DNA of 64,000 bases from Alphaproteobacteria bacterium (GCA_006844765.1 SPJV01000075.1:66419-130418), one strand, 5' to 3'; shown: positions 33,871 to 43,384, counted from the first letter of the stretch. Notes: a model not told the origin generated them from the sequence alone. A program made the numbers and translations.

Positions 33871-34980
33871 TTAGGCGGCCAGCTTGTCCAGTTCTGCCAC
33901 GACCGCATCGCCCATCTGGCCGGTCGACAGGATGTCACAGCCGTCAGAGGAGATATCCGCTGTGCGCTTTTTCTGGCTCAGCAGGTTCTGGGCAGCCTGT
34001 TCGATCAGGTCGGCGTCATCACCGAGGTCGAAGCTGTAGCGCAGCGCCATCGCGAAGCTGAGCAACATGGCAAGCGGGTTCGCCTTGCCTTCGCCGGCAA
34101 TGTCGGGGGCAGAGCCATGGACCGGCTCATAGAGCGCCTTGCGGCGACCGGTGACATCAGTTGCGCCCAGCGAGGCGGAGGGCAGCATGCCCAGCGAGCC
34201 GGTCAGCATTGCCGCACAATCCGACAGGATATCCCCGAACAGGTTGTCGGTGACGATCACATCGAACTGCTTCGGCCAGCGCACCAGCTGCATGGCGCAG
34301 TTATCGGCATACATATGGCCGAGTTCGATATCTTCATTGCCGTTTTTATGAACCTCGGTCACCGTCTCCCGCCAGAAGACGCCGGTTTTCATGACATTGG
34401 CTTTTTCCGCAGAAGTAACTTTACCATTCCGCTTGCGCGCCAAGTCAAAGGCGACTTCGGCGACACGGACGATCTCATCCTTGGTGTAGGATTGCGTGTC
34501 GATGCAGCGTTCCTTGCCTTCCCAGGTCTGCATGCCCCGCGGCTCGCCGAAATAGACACCGGCGGTCAGCTCGCGAACGATCATGATGTCCAGGCCTTGA
34601 ACGATCTCCGGCTTCAGGGTGGACGCATCCAACAGCGCATCGAAGGTCACCGCCGGGCGCAGGTTTGCGAAGAGGTCCATTTCCTTCCGCAACGCCAAAA
34701 GACCGGCCTCTGGCCGCGCTTCCCAGCCCAGTTTGTCATATTGCGGGCCACCGACCGCGCCGAAGATGACGGCATCACAATTCATCGCCGTATCCAGCGT
34801 GTTGTCATGCAGTGGCGTGCCATGCGCATCAAAGGCGGCACCGCCAACCAGGTCTTCTTTGACGTCGAAACTAACAGCGCGACGCTTGTCCATCCAATCG
34901 ACGACTTTGCGGACTTCGTTGCAGACTTCCGGGCCAATGCCATCACCGGGCAGCATCAACAGGTTCTTATTCGCGGCCAT
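33871..34980 (-). CDS. leuB: 3-isopropylmalate dehydrogenase
   Basis: 369 residues, usual length. LLMLPGDGIGPEV at the start, substrate arginines and Tyr in RELTAGVYFGEPRGM, metal Asp in VTDNLFGDILSDCAAML, and NAD motif EPVHGSAPDIAGEGKANPLA. It oxidises and decarboxylates 3-isopropylmalate in leucine synthesis. ATG 34978-34980 lies behind GGGAGA. leuCD are not in the window; the gene is divergent from DUF952. Confidence 0.97.
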   Translation of the reverse strand: MAANKNLLMLPGDGIGPEVCNEVRKVVDWMDKRRAVSFDVKEDLVGGAAFDAHGTPLHDNTLDTAMNCDAVIFGAVGGPQYDKLGWEARPEAGLLALRKEMDLFANLRPAVTFDALLDASTLKPEIVQGLDIMIVRELTAGVYFGEPRGMQTWEGKERCIDTQSYTKDEIVRVAEVAFDLARKRNGKVTSAEKANVMKTGVFWRETVTEVHKNGNEDIELGHMYADNCAMQLVRWPKQFDVIVTDNLFGDILSDCAAMLTGSLGMLPSASLGATDVTGRRKALYEPVHGSAPDIAGEGKANPLAMLLSFAMALRYSFDLGDDADLIEQAAQNLLSQKKRTADISSDGCDILSTGQMGDAVVAELDKLAA

Positions 34981-35116
34981 CTCGGTCTTGTCTCCCTATC
35001 TTCTGTCGCTTAAACGAGGCGAGCGGCGCCTTTCCTAACTGATTGATCTTTGCCTGAAAAGGCCTGCCGGGAAAAGGCCTCGCCGAGGCGCAACAGTTTT
35101 GAAGCGGGGTATGTGA

Positions 35117-35455
35117 ATGCGGATCTATCACTTGGCTTATCAGGATGCCTGGGATGCGGCGCAGGGCAGCGGCGTCTATCGCGGTCGGGACGCGGACAGG
35201 GCGGATGGGTTCCTGCATTTCTCCAACGCCACGCAAATCGTCGAAAGTGCGGCAAAGCATAAAGCCGGCGCGCCGGACCTGGTCTTGCTGGGGGTTGATG
35301 AAGAGACGCTTGGAGAGGCGTTGGTCTGGGAAGAATCGCGGGGCGGCAAGCTCTTCCCCCATCTCTACGGCGAATTGGCGGTCGAACATGTCGTCAGTGC
35401 TGATCCGCTTCCGGTGGGTGACGATGGTCTGCATGTTTTTCCGGAGATGATGTGA
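35117..35455 (+). CDS. DUF952 domain protein
   Basis: 112 residues that fit the DUF952 family: MRIYHLAYQDAWDAAQGSG, DGFLHFSNATQIVESA and GGKLFPHLYGELAVEHVVSA. The fold resembles ADP-ribosyl transferase-like/RNA 2'-phosphotransferase relatives, but a biochemical role is not established. It precedes pyrD with stop/start overlap, a common pairing in Alphaproteobacteria. Confidence 0.9.
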   Translation: MRIYHLAYQDAWDAAQGSGVYRGRDADRADGFLHFSNATQIVESAAKHKAGAPDLVLLGVDEETLGEALVWEESRGGKLFPHLYGELAVEHVVSADPLPVGDDGLHVFPEMM

Positions 35456-35457
35456 GG

Positions 35458-36522
35458 ATGGCTGTGCTGGATCGCCTCGCCCTGTCTTTTCTCCACCGCA
35501 TGGATGCGGAACAGGCACATCGCTTGACCATTCGGGCGCTGAAATGCGGTTTTGGTCCGAAGTCGCGCCTGTCGGATGATCCGCGCTTGGCGGTCGAGAT
35601 CTTGGGCAAACGCTTTTCCAATCCCATCGGGCTTGCTGCCGGTTTCGATAAGAATGCAGAAGTGATGGGGCCGATGGCGGCGACGGGGCTCGGCTTTGTT
35701 GAGGTCGGCTCAATTACGCCGCGCCCACAACCGGGAAACCCTCGGCCACGAATCTTTCGGCTGCCGGCAGACCAGGCTGTCATTAACCGTCTGGGCTTCA
35801 ACAACGAAGGGGTTGCGGCCGCGCAGGCGTGCCTGGCGGCATTTCGTGCCAAAGACCGGAACACCATCGTTGGGGTCAATCTCGGCAAGAACAAAACATC
35901 AGAGGATGCAGCGGCAGATTATGCTGCCGGTGCAAAGGCCTTGGCGCCCTTTGCGGATTATCTGGTGATCAATGTGTCCTCACCCAATACGCCGGGCCTG
36001 CGTGCCCTGCAGGATCCGGCGGAGCTGCGTGCGCTTGTCCAGGCTGTGGAGGCCGCCTCAAAAGAGGCCGGCGCCTCACCGCCGATATTGGTGAAGATCG
36101 CCCCCGACCTGGAGCAGGCGGATCTGGAAGCCATTGCCGGACTTGCTTTGGAGCCTGGTATCGCAGGCTTGATCGTCTCGAACACAACCATCGCCCGGCC
36201 TGACAGCCTACGGGAAACCGAACGGGCAGCGGAAACGGGGGGGCTTTCCGGCAAGCCGCTCTTCCAGCCATCGACCGAAGTCTTGAAGACGGTCTATCGA
36301 CTGACGGCGGGTAAGAAGCCGTTGATCGGTGTCGGCGGCATCTCTAGCGGGGCCGACGCCTATGCAAAAATCCGGGCCGGGGCGTCTCTCGTCCAGCTCT
36401 ATACCGGATTGATTTATCACGGGCCCGTTCTGGTCGTCCGGATGCGGCGCGACTTGGCAGCGTGTCTGGAACGTGACGGCTTCACATCAATTGCGGAAGC
36501 CACCGGCGCGGATGCGCGCTAG
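35458..36522 (+). CDS. pyrD: Dihydroorotate dehydrogenase (quinone), class 2
   Basis: 354 residues from ATG 35458; GTG 35452, overlapping the DUF952 stop, is an equal alternative. N-terminal helical quinone-binding segment (LALSFLHRMDAEQAHRLTIRA), then the barrel with FSNPIGLAAGFDKNAE, NRLGFNNEG, VNLGKNK, catalytic Ser in NVSSPNTPGLR, and IGVGGISSGADAYAKIRAGA for FMN phosphate. It oxidises dihydroorotate at the inner membrane in pyrimidine synthesis. Confidence 0.96.
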   Translation: MAVLDRLALSFLHRMDAEQAHRLTIRALKCGFGPKSRLSDDPRLAVEILGKRFSNPIGLAAGFDKNAEVMGPMAATGLGFVEVGSITPRPQPGNPRPRIFRLPADQAVINRLGFNNEGVAAAQACLAAFRAKDRNTIVGVNLGKNKTSEDAAADYAAGAKALAPFADYLVINVSSPNTPGLRALQDPAELRALVQAVEAASKEAGASPPILVKIAPDLEQADLEAIAGLALEPGIAGLIVSNTTIARPDSLRETERAAETGGLSGKPLFQPSTEVLKTVYRLTAGKKPLIGVGGISSGADAYAKIRAGASLVQLYTGLIYHGPVLVVRMRRDLAACLERDGFTSIAEATGADAR

Positions 36523-36633
36523 TTCCCTCTGTGGCGCCCTTCACATCTGACGCGATTTCTCATGAGGTTCCTCTGGTAAGTCCAGGCAGTGTCGCGGTAA
36601 AGTAACCGCAACAATCGGGTTTGGGGAACAATC

Positions 36634-37035
36634 ATGTTGATCGATCAGTTAACAGATGTGCAGCGGCGTGCCCTGCTGTCGGCCATGAAACGGATGATGG
36701 TTGCTGACTCCCGCGTGCGGCGGGAGGAACTCAGCCTTTACGCCCTCCTGCGCGAAGACCTTGGTCTTGATATAGAGATCGCCGCTTCTGAATCATACGG
36801 CGAGCTTGATCTCAGCGCTTTTGATACTGAGATTTCTCAGAAAGTTCTGATCTTTTCGCTTGGCGTTATGGCGAATGCGGATGGCGATTTCCATTCCAGT
36901 GAAATGGCGCTTCTGGATGAAATCTGTGATCGGTTCTACTTCCCACCGGAAGAGCTGAAGGAACTCCAGGACCTTGCTACAGAACAAGGTCTGTTGATCC
37001 AGCGCCTCGTAAAGCACTTCAAGCTGCAAGAGTGA
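36634..37035 (+). CDS. TerB-like domain protein
   Basis: 133 residues, all-helical. The second half VLIFSLGVMANADGDFHSSE, MALLDEICDRFYF carries the acidic DGDFHSSE motif of the TerB (tellurite resistance) family, which binds metal. The first half (ALLSAMKRMMVADSRVRREELSLY) is a divergent copy of the same helical pattern. Function here unknown. ATG 36634 follows TTGGGGAA. A strong terminator follows. Confidence 0.8.
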   Translation: MLIDQLTDVQRRALLSAMKRMMVADSRVRREELSLYALLREDLGLDIEIAASESYGELDLSAFDTEISQKVLIFSLGVMANADGDFHSSEMALLDEICDRFYFPPEELKELQDLATEQGLLIQRLVKHFKLQE

Positions 37036-37065
37036 TCGATACCGGTGTAGTGAATGCCTGGGACG

Positions 37066-37100
37066 AAAAAAGCGGTCGAGGATGTCTCGACCGCTTTTTT
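37066..37100. terminator. Bidirectional rho-independent terminator
   Basis: AAAAAAGCGGTCGAG (37066-37080) and CTCGACCGCTTTTTT (37086-37100) form a perfect 15-bp stem with loop gatgt, serving the TerB gene and the convergent glutamine-synthetase operon. Confidence 0.95.
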
Positions 37101-37135
37101 CATGCAATGATTTGAACTGCGGTCGCGTATTTCGC

Positions 37136-38443
37136 TTAGCAGTCCAGCGTGTTGGCGCGTTCCCAATCGGTCAGGTGACGGGAATAGTCATTCCATTCCT
37201 GCGTTTTGATCTTCACATAGGCGTCGTGAAGTTCTTCACCCAGTGAAGCCCGCAGCATCTTCGACTTCTCAAACTCGCGAATTGCATCAATCAGGTAGAG
37301 TGGCAGTTTCTTCGCGCCACGTACCTTGTGACCGTCGGCATACATGTCGATGTCCAACCGTTTGCCCGGATCGGTCTCGTTCTCCATCCCGTCCATGCCG
37401 GCTGCCAGAACCGCTGCCGCGAACAGGTAGCCATTCGCCGCACCATCGGCCAGACGAAGCTCAAACCGCCCAGCATCCGGGATACGGACCATGTGGGTGC
37501 GGTTGTTGCCGCCATAGGTCACGGTATTCGGTGACCAAGTCGCACCGGACAGCGTGACCGGGGCGTTCAGGCGCTTATAGCTGTTAACCATGGGGTTGGT
37601 GATCGCGGACATGCCGATTGCATGCTTCATCATCCCACCGAGGAAGTGATAGGCCCTTTCCGACATGCCCAACTCGCCCTTCTTGTCGGCGAAGACGTTC
37701 TTCTCCCCCTTCTTGTCCCAAAGGGAGAGGTGCATGTGCAGGCCGTTACCGGTCAGGTTCACGAAGGGCTTCGGCATGAAGGTCGCGCGCAGCCCATGCT
37801 TTTCTGAAATCGACTTCACCATGAATTTGAAAAAGGCGTGCCGGTCGGCAGTGACCAAGGCGTCAGCATAGTCCCAGTTCATTTCAAACTGGCCGTTCGC
37901 GTCCTCATGGTCGTTTTGGTAAGGGCCCCAACCAAGGCCGATCATCGCGTCGCAGATCTCTGAAATAACATCATAGCGCCGCATGACAGCTTGCTGGTCG
38001 TAGCAAGGCTTGGGTGCTGTGTCGCGCGGATCGGACAGCGCGGTGCCGTCTTCCGAGATCAGGTGATATTCGGCTTCAACCCCGGTCTTGAAGATGTAAC
38101 CGGCCTTCTTGGCCTTTTCCAACTGACGCTTCAGGACAACGCGGGGGCCTTGCTCAACCGGCTTGCCTTCCATGGCGAGATCGCTTGCGACCCAGGCGAC
38201 TTCCGGCTTCCAGGGAAGCTGAATGACGCTGTCCGGGTCTGGCACGGCAAACATGTCGGGATAGGCCGGCGTCATGTCCAGATAGGTGGCGAAGCCTGCG
38301 AAGCCCGCGCCTTCTTCTTCCATCCCGGCAATCGCTGTCGCCGGCACCAGCTTGGAGCGTTGAAACCCCGATAGATCGGTGAAATTCACCAGAAAATACT
38401 TAACACCATTCTTCTTCGCAAAGGCTTCCAGCTTACTCGCCAT
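37136..38443 (-). CDS. glnT: Type III glutamine synthetase-like enzyme (GlnT / gamma-glutamylmethylamide synthetase)
   Basis: 435 residues from ATG 38441-38443, with AAGGAG upstream; a longer frame reaches 38584 but is not homologous. Glutamine synthetase fold: VNFTDLSGFQRSKLVP, metal ligands in GVEAEYHLIS and NDHEDANGQFEMNW, ATP region FMPKPFVNLTGNGLHMHLSL, NPMVNSYKRLNAP and RFELRLADGAANGY. The GlnT and GmaS enzymes belong to this same family: one ligates ammonia to glutamate, the other methylamine. Context with glxBCD fits both. It is the last gene of the operon, 73 bases after glxD. Confidence 0.9.
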   Translation of the reverse strand: MASKLEAFAKKNGVKYFLVNFTDLSGFQRSKLVPATAIAGMEEEGAGFAGFATYLDMTPAYPDMFAVPDPDSVIQLPWKPEVAWVASDLAMEGKPVEQGPRVVLKRQLEKAKKAGYIFKTGVEAEYHLISEDGTALSDPRDTAPKPCYDQQAVMRRYDVISEICDAMIGLGWGPYQNDHEDANGQFEMNWDYADALVTADRHAFFKFMVKSISEKHGLRATFMPKPFVNLTGNGLHMHLSLWDKKGEKNVFADKKGELGMSERAYHFLGGMMKHAIGMSAITNPMVNSYKRLNAPVTLSGATWSPNTVTYGGNNRTHMVRIPDAGRFELRLADGAANGYLFAAAVLAAGMDGMENETDPGKRLDIDMYADGHKVRGAKKLPLYLIDAIREFEKSKMLRASLGEELHDAYVKIKTQEWNDYSRHLTDWERANTLDC

Positions 38444-38516
38444 AGTCCGTCTCCTTGATGTCTCCCACGCCGAGCCCGATTTTTGTTGTTCCGGGCTCGG
38501 ATAAATCCAGCTTCGT

Positions 38517-39836
38517 TTAGAAGCCTTGGCCCGGTATCCAACCTGTTCCCGCCAGCGGAACCTTTGCCATGGCGGCGGCCTCAATCGTCAGGGCGCTTAA
38601 ATCCTCCGGCTCCAGGTTATGGAGGTGACTCTTCCCACAGGCGCGCGCCAGGGTCTGTGCCTCCAAAGTCAGAACACGCAGGTAATTCGCCAAACGACGT
38701 CCAGCCTTGACCGGATCAAGATTCTTTTCAAGCTCCGGGTTCTGGGTTGTGATCCCCGCCGGGTCATTGCCGGCCTGCCAATCTTCATAGAAGCCGGGCG
38801 CTGTGCCCATCTTCGCATAGTCTTCCGCCAGCTCCGGCCGGTTGTCGCCAAGCGCAATCAGGGCTGCTGTTCCGATGGAGACGGCATCCGCGCCAAGCGC
38901 GATACATTTCGCGACATCGGCGCCGGAGCGAATCCCACCGGAGACGACGAGCTGCACACCCTTCCGATGTAGCCCCAGTTCCTGCAGGGCTTCGGCAGCA
39001 ATCCGCACGGCTGGCAGTGTCGGGATACCAACATGTTCGATGAAGCATTCCTGCGTCGCGCCAGTGCCACCCTGCATACCGTCCAGGACGATGACATCGG
39101 CGCCGGATTTTACCGCAAGCATGGTGTCATAGTAGGTCCGGGTCGCCCCAACCTTCACATAGATCGGAACCTTCCAACCGGTGATTTCCCGCAATTCCCG
39201 CAGTTTGATCTCAAGATCATCCGGGCCGGTCCAATCAGGGTGGCGGCAGGCGCTGCGTTGATCGATGTCTTTCGGCAAGGTCCGCATGCCGGCGACACGG
39301 TCGGAGATTTTCTCTCCCAACAGCATGCCACCGCCGCCCGGCTTCGCGCCCTGACCGATTACGACTTCAATCGCATCCGCCTTGCGCAGATCATCCGGGT
39401 TCATGCCGTAGCGTGACGGTAGATATTGATAAACCAGCTTGTTGGAATGCCCGCGCTCTTCCGGGGTCATGCCGCCATCGCCGGTGGTGGTGGAGGTGCC
39501 AACTTCTGATGCGCCACGGCCAAGTGCTTCCTTGGCATTCGCGGACAGGGATCCGAAGCTCATCCCAGCAATGGTGATCGGGATGTCGAGCTCTAGCGGG
39601 TTTTCCGCGAAGCGCGTGCCGAGCGTCACATTGGTGCCGCAGGCTTCCCGATAGCCTTCCAAGGGATAGCGCGAGACACTGGAGCCGAGGAAGACGAGAT
39701 CGTCGAAATGCGGCAGTTGTCGTTTCGCACCGAAACCCCGGATCCGGTAGATGCCGACATCGGCGGCGCGTTGGATATCGGCGATGGTCGCACGATCAAA
39801 CAGGTAGCTTTCGCGAAGGGCTGGATTATCGCTCAT
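38517..39836 (-). CDS. glxD: FMN-binding glutamate synthase-like protein (GlxD / MgsC)
   Basis: 439 residues, an FMN barrel like the synthase domain of GltB without its amidotransferase and GXGXG parts. Motifs: ITIAGMSFGSLSANAKEALG, GASEVGTSTTTGDGGM, IGQGAKPGGGGMLLG, VIVLDGMQGGTGATQ, and VSGGIRSGADVAKCIALGAD for the phosphate. A 3Fe-4S Cys cluster is possible at QRSACRHPDW. It works with glxB and glxC, either as N-methylglutamate synthase (MgsABC) or a related transferase. 12 bases downstream of glxC. Confidence 0.93.
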   Translation of the reverse strand: MSDNPALRESYLFDRATIADIQRAADVGIYRIRGFGAKRQLPHFDDLVFLGSSVSRYPLEGYREACGTNVTLGTRFAENPLELDIPITIAGMSFGSLSANAKEALGRGASEVGTSTTTGDGGMTPEERGHSNKLVYQYLPSRYGMNPDDLRKADAIEVVIGQGAKPGGGGMLLGEKISDRVAGMRTLPKDIDQRSACRHPDWTGPDDLEIKLRELREITGWKVPIYVKVGATRTYYDTMLAVKSGADVIVLDGMQGGTGATQECFIEHVGIPTLPAVRIAAEALQELGLHRKGVQLVVSGGIRSGADVAKCIALGADAVSIGTAALIALGDNRPELAEDYAKMGTAPGFYEDWQAGNDPAGITTQNPELEKNLDPVKAGRRLANYLRVLTLEAQTLARACGKSHLHNLEPEDLSALTIEAAAMAKVPLAGTGWIPGQGF

Positions 39837-39848
39837 CGTTTCAGGTCC

Positions 39849-40532
39849 TTAATAGGCGCCGACATTGTCGATCTTGAAGTTATAAAGCTTGCGGGCTGAG
39901 CCGTAGCGGCGGAACGCGGCAGGATCTTCGGTGACGCCGGCGCGATCCAGCAGGTCTTTCAGCTTGGCGCGGTGATCATCGGTCATGTCTTTTTCGATGC
40001 AATCGGCGCCGAGGCCCTTGGCCTCCCCTTTCACATAGATGACCGCTTCATAGATTGAATCGCCAAGCCCATCATCCGCATCGCCGCAAATCACCAGATT
40101 GCCGGCTTGCGCCATGAAGGCGGAGTTGTGGCCAACGGAGCCTTTGACGACGATATCGATGCCTTTCATCGAAATGCCGCAGCGGGAAGACGCGTTGCCT
40201 TCCACGACCAGCAAGCCGCCATGTCCGGTCGCACCGGCGGATTGGCTGCAATCGCCTGTGACGCGCACCGTGCCGCTCATCATGTTTTCCGCACAGCCGA
40301 CACCGGCATTGCCTTCGACCGTCACGCTCGCATTCTGGTTCATGCCGGCACAATAATAACCGACATGGCCCTTGATCGTGACAGCGACATCGTCCGTCAG
40401 TCCGGCGGCCACCGCGTGGCGGCCCATCGGGTTATCGACGACGAAGTCTGTGTGATTGTTCCCGTCACGGCGTTGCAGGACCGTGTTAAGAGCCCGGATG
40501 TCGCCATCGGTCAGATCGATTTCCTTTGCCAT
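39849..40532 (-). CDS. glxC: GXGXG domain protein (GlxC / MgsB)
   Basis: 227 residues from ATG 40530-40532, with AAGGAGAGG upstream; a longer frame inside glxB is rejected. The body is a right-handed beta helix like the C-terminal domain of glutamate synthase, with repeated turns such as GHVGYYCAGMNQNASVTVEG, NAGVGCAENMMSG and GNASSRCGISMKG. It forms a structural subunit linking the glutaminase and FMN subunits. Second or third gene of the operon. Confidence 0.93.
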   Translation of the reverse strand: MAKEIDLTDGDIRALNTVLQRRDGNNHTDFVVDNPMGRHAVAAGLTDDVAVTIKGHVGYYCAGMNQNASVTVEGNAGVGCAENMMSGTVRVTGDCSQSAGATGHGGLLVVEGNASSRCGISMKGIDIVVKGSVGHNSAFMAQAGNLVICGDADDGLGDSIYEAVIYVKGEAKGLGADCIEKDMTDDHRAKLKDLLDRAGVTEDPAAFRRYGSARKLYNFKIDNVGAY

Positions 40533-40545
40533 TGCGGCCTCTCCT

Positions 40546-41445
40546 TTATGCGTGGCCCCAGTGATAGACGACAGCGGGTTTCGGTTCCCAGACGGTTGCC
40601 GTTTCGACACCGGGCAGCCTTGCCAGCGAGCGGAACTCGGATGCCATCGCAACCCATTGATCCGTCTCAGCCATCACAGCGGGCTTGCACGCGATCGGAT
40701 CGCGTAATACGGCGAACCCATCCCGCGTCCCAACGGTGAAGGTATAGAAACCATCCAGATCGGCGATGCCGGCTTCCAGGGCTTCGGCGAGGCTGGCGCC
40801 TTCAGACAAGCGCCAGGAGAAATAGGCTGCCGCGACTTCCGTGTCGTTTTCGGTCTGGAAGACCAAGCCTTTTTGATCCCGCAACATCCGCCGAAGATCA
40901 TTGTGATTGGACAGTGACCCATTGTGGACGAGGCATAAATCTTCGCCCGTGTTGAAAGGGTGCGCCCCTTCCGTCGTCACGGCGCTTTCGGTTGCCATGC
41001 GCGTGTGACCGATCATGTGCGATCCGGACATTGAGCTGACCTCAAACCGGTCCATCACCGTGCTGGGCAGGCCGATTTCCTTGTAGATCTCAAGCGTCGT
41101 GCCGGAACTCATGATGCGGATATCGGGGCGGTTCTTTTCCACCCAGCCACGCAGGGCTTGCGGAGAAACAGTTGCCCGCGCGATCGCATGGGTCGACAGC
41201 GGCTCAATGGCGACATCAGCGCCAAGGTCTTTGGACATCGCCGTTGCAAGGGCGTTCCAATCTTCCCCATCCGGTGTGTCATAAAGGGTCAGCTTGGCGC
41301 CGCCTTCCACACCATCGCGATAGATCGCAAAACCGGCACTATCCGGTCCCCGATCCGACATTTCAGAAAGCATAGGTCCAAAAAGTGCGCCCAGTTCGGG
41401 CCGCAAATCCGGATCCTTCAAATAGAGACCGACAATGCCACACAT
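40546..41445 (-). CDS. glxB: Class II glutamine amidotransferase (GlxB / MgsA)
   Basis: 299 residues. Starts MCGIVGLYL, where Cys2 becomes the N-terminal nucleophile after Met removal; the substrate loop RMATESAVTTEGAHPF and LVHNGSLSNHNDLRR and NDTEVAAAYF follow. It splits glutamine or, in the MgsABC reading, gamma-glutamylmethylamide, giving the amine to glxD. First structural gene of the operon, 75 bases from the regulator. Confidence 0.93.
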   Translation of the reverse strand: MCGIVGLYLKDPDLRPELGALFGPMLSEMSDRGPDSAGFAIYRDGVEGGAKLTLYDTPDGEDWNALATAMSKDLGADVAIEPLSTHAIARATVSPQALRGWVEKNRPDIRIMSSGTTLEIYKEIGLPSTVMDRFEVSSMSGSHMIGHTRMATESAVTTEGAHPFNTGEDLCLVHNGSLSNHNDLRRMLRDQKGLVFQTENDTEVAAAYFSWRLSEGASLAEALEAGIADLDGFYTFTVGTRDGFAVLRDPIACKPAVMAETDQWVAMASEFRSLARLPGVETATVWEPKPAVVYHWGHA

Positions 41446-41520
41446 GGCTCACGCATCCTTCCGCTAGGTCGAAAACGTGAATATTAATATCAGGAATTTG
41501 TATTTCGTAAAGGGAATATT

Positions 41521-42150
41521 TTAGTCGCCGCTTTTTCGCTTAGTCGAAATGATCGAAAGATAGGTGGCCGGCAGATCCAAAAGCTCTGTTGGGCCATGCG
41601 GTGACAGGGCGTCAAAAAACAGGGAATCGCCGGGGCCGAGCTGATACTGCCGGTCACCATGACGATAGACGATCTTACCCTTCAGAATATGGATGAACTC
41701 CATCCCCTCATGTCGAAACTCATCAAAAATGCCGGAGCCTTTGTCGAGCGTGATGAGATAGGGCTCAACCGACAGATCGCCGCGCACGGAATGGCCGAGC
41801 AGTTGATAGGTATGCCCCGCGCGGGTGCCACGGCGATCAATAGCAATACCTTCCCCAGCGGGCACGTGGGAGACATCGCGGCTGACTTCCGTAGCGCTGA
41901 AGAAGCTGGATAAGGGGACCGCTAACGCTTCGGCCAGGCTGGCGAGTGTTGCAAGGGACGGGCTGGTCTGGCCGGTTTCGATCTTGGATAACATGCCCTG
42001 GCTGAGGCCTGCCGCATCAGCCAGCATGGTGATTGTCATTTCCTGACGTTTGCGTTGACGTCTGATTTCCGCGCCAATCGCAGCTTCCAGTCGCACGGGC
42101 GCAGAGACCCCGCCGCCTGTTGATTCATCAATATCTCGAGTATCGCTCAT
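41521..42150 (-). CDS. XRE-type regulator with C-terminal cupin
   Basis: 209 residues from ATG 42148-42150; the ribosome site is weak and the frame reaches 42345, which would overlap the divergent polyketide gene's leader. HTH about 25-80 (EMTITMLADAAGLSQGMLSK, SPSLATLASLAEAL), then a cupin with EFRHEGMEFIHILKGKIVYR and LGPGDSLFFDALSPHGPTEL. Such regulators (PuuR-like) sense amines or amino acids. Its place upstream of glxBCD-glnT suggests it controls that operon. It is divergent from the polyketide synthase gene. Confidence 0.88.
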   Translation of the reverse strand: MSDTRDIDESTGGGVSAPVRLEAAIGAEIRRQRKRQEMTITMLADAAGLSQGMLSKIETGQTSPSLATLASLAEALAVPLSSFFSATEVSRDVSHVPAGEGIAIDRRGTRAGHTYQLLGHSVRGDLSVEPYLITLDKGSGIFDEFRHEGMEFIHILKGKIVYRHGDRQYQLGPGDSLFFDALSPHGPTELLDLPATYLSIISTKRKSGD

Positions 42151-42313
42151 TACCCGACAGGCTATCTCTGCAGCAGCATAGTTGTAAATCCCACGAAACA
42201 GTGACGATGAATTTCCTGTTACAGAGCCGCGCGACCGCTTAGGCTGACTGGACAGTCGGCAGAATTCTGCGTTGTTTGGAGCCAGAAAAATTGATCCGAC
42301 GCTGGGAGCATCA

Positions 42314-43384
42314 ATGACAGGTTTGATGGATACTGCTCGGCTCAACGCGATTGCGACGGCATCCCCGTCTTATCGTCTGAGCCAAGATGTGGTCAAAGAT
42401 TGGGCGGGCAACATGCTGCGGGAGCGCTTTGGCGACACGACCAAGGCAGCCGTTACCCGGTTACTTGATGCCTATGACAACGCAGGAATTGACACGCGTT
42501 ATTCCTGCGTGCCGTTGGATTGGTATGACGAGACGCCAAGCTGGTCGTCCCGCAACCGGCTGTTTGTGGAAAACGCGGTGGATCTGCTGGAAGCCGCGGC
42601 CCGGTCAGCCTTGGACAAGGCCGGACTTGATGTTTCCGACATCGATAGCGTCGTTGCAGTGTCCACGTCCGGTATCGCGACCCCCAGCCTCGATGCGCTC
42701 CTGATCGACAGGCTGCAATTGCCAAATGGTGTAAACAGGCTGCCGATCTTCGGTCTCGGCTGCGCTGGTGGTGTCACCGGCTTGGCCCGCGCGGCCGATC
42801 TGGCGAAGGCCCGACCGGGCGAGACGGTGCTCTATTGCGTTGTTGAGCTTTGCGGATTGACCTTCCGGCGGTCTGATCTGTCGAAGAGCAACATCATCGC
42901 AACCGCCTTGTTCGGTGATGGCGCGGCGGCCGCAATTCTGAACACCAAGGGTGATGGCCCGCGGATTACACGATCCGCCGAACACACATGGCGCGATTCC
43001 CTTGGTGTCATGGGCTGGAAAGTCGAAGACGATGGTCTCGGCGTTTTGTTTTCAAAGGACATTCCGGCACTGGTCCGAACGGAGTTCGACAAAGTACTCG
43101 CGCGTTATCTCGATGAAGCCGGGTTCGTGATCGAAGACTTCGATGGCTTCATTTGCCATCCGGGCGGGGCGAAAGTGATTGATGCGCTGGAGGGTGTTTT
43201 TGGGTTGCCCGAAGGGGGGCTTGTTGAAAGCCGCAGTATATTACGGGAGTTTGGTAATATGTCGGCGGCGACGGTCCTGTTTGTGATGGAGCGCGCGCTG
43301 AAGGGGGTCGACCAAGGTCGTTACCTGGCCTCCGCCCTCGGTCCTGGTTTTACCAGTGCCCTGCTGACCTTGGAGTTTGATTAG
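42314..43384 (+). CDS. Type III polyketide synthase
   Basis: 356 residues from ATG 42314, with GGGAG 5 bases upstream. The thiolase fold has the full catalytic triad: Cys150 (PIFGLGCAGGVTG), His283 (GFICHPGGAKV) and Asn316 (LREFGNMSAAT). It would extend an acyl-CoA starter with malonyl-CoA to make resorcinols or pyrones. Directly followed by a methyltransferase-like gene, as in the Bacillus bpsA-bpsB pair. The starter and product are not predictable from sequence alone. Confidence 0.93.
   Translation: MTGLMDTARLNAIATASPSYRLSQDVVKDWAGNMLRERFGDTTKAAVTRLLDAYDNAGIDTRYSCVPLDWYDETPSWSSRNRLFVENAVDLLEAAARSALDKAGLDVSDIDSVVAVSTSGIATPSLDALLIDRLQLPNGVNRLPIFGLGCAGGVTGLARAADLAKARPGETVLYCVVELCGLTFRRSDLSKSNIIATALFGDGAAAAILNTKGDGPRITRSAEHTWRDSLGVMGWKVEDDGLGVLFSKDIPALVRTEFDKVLARYLDEAGFVIEDFDGFICHPGGAKVIDALEGVFGLPEGGLVESRSILREFGNMSAATVLFVMERALKGVDQGRYLASALGPGFTSALLTLEFD

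Noticed and set aside
34117..35013. 298-codon frame antisense to leuB
   Set aside because: leuB is complete with all motifs; the opposite frame encodes no recognisable protein.
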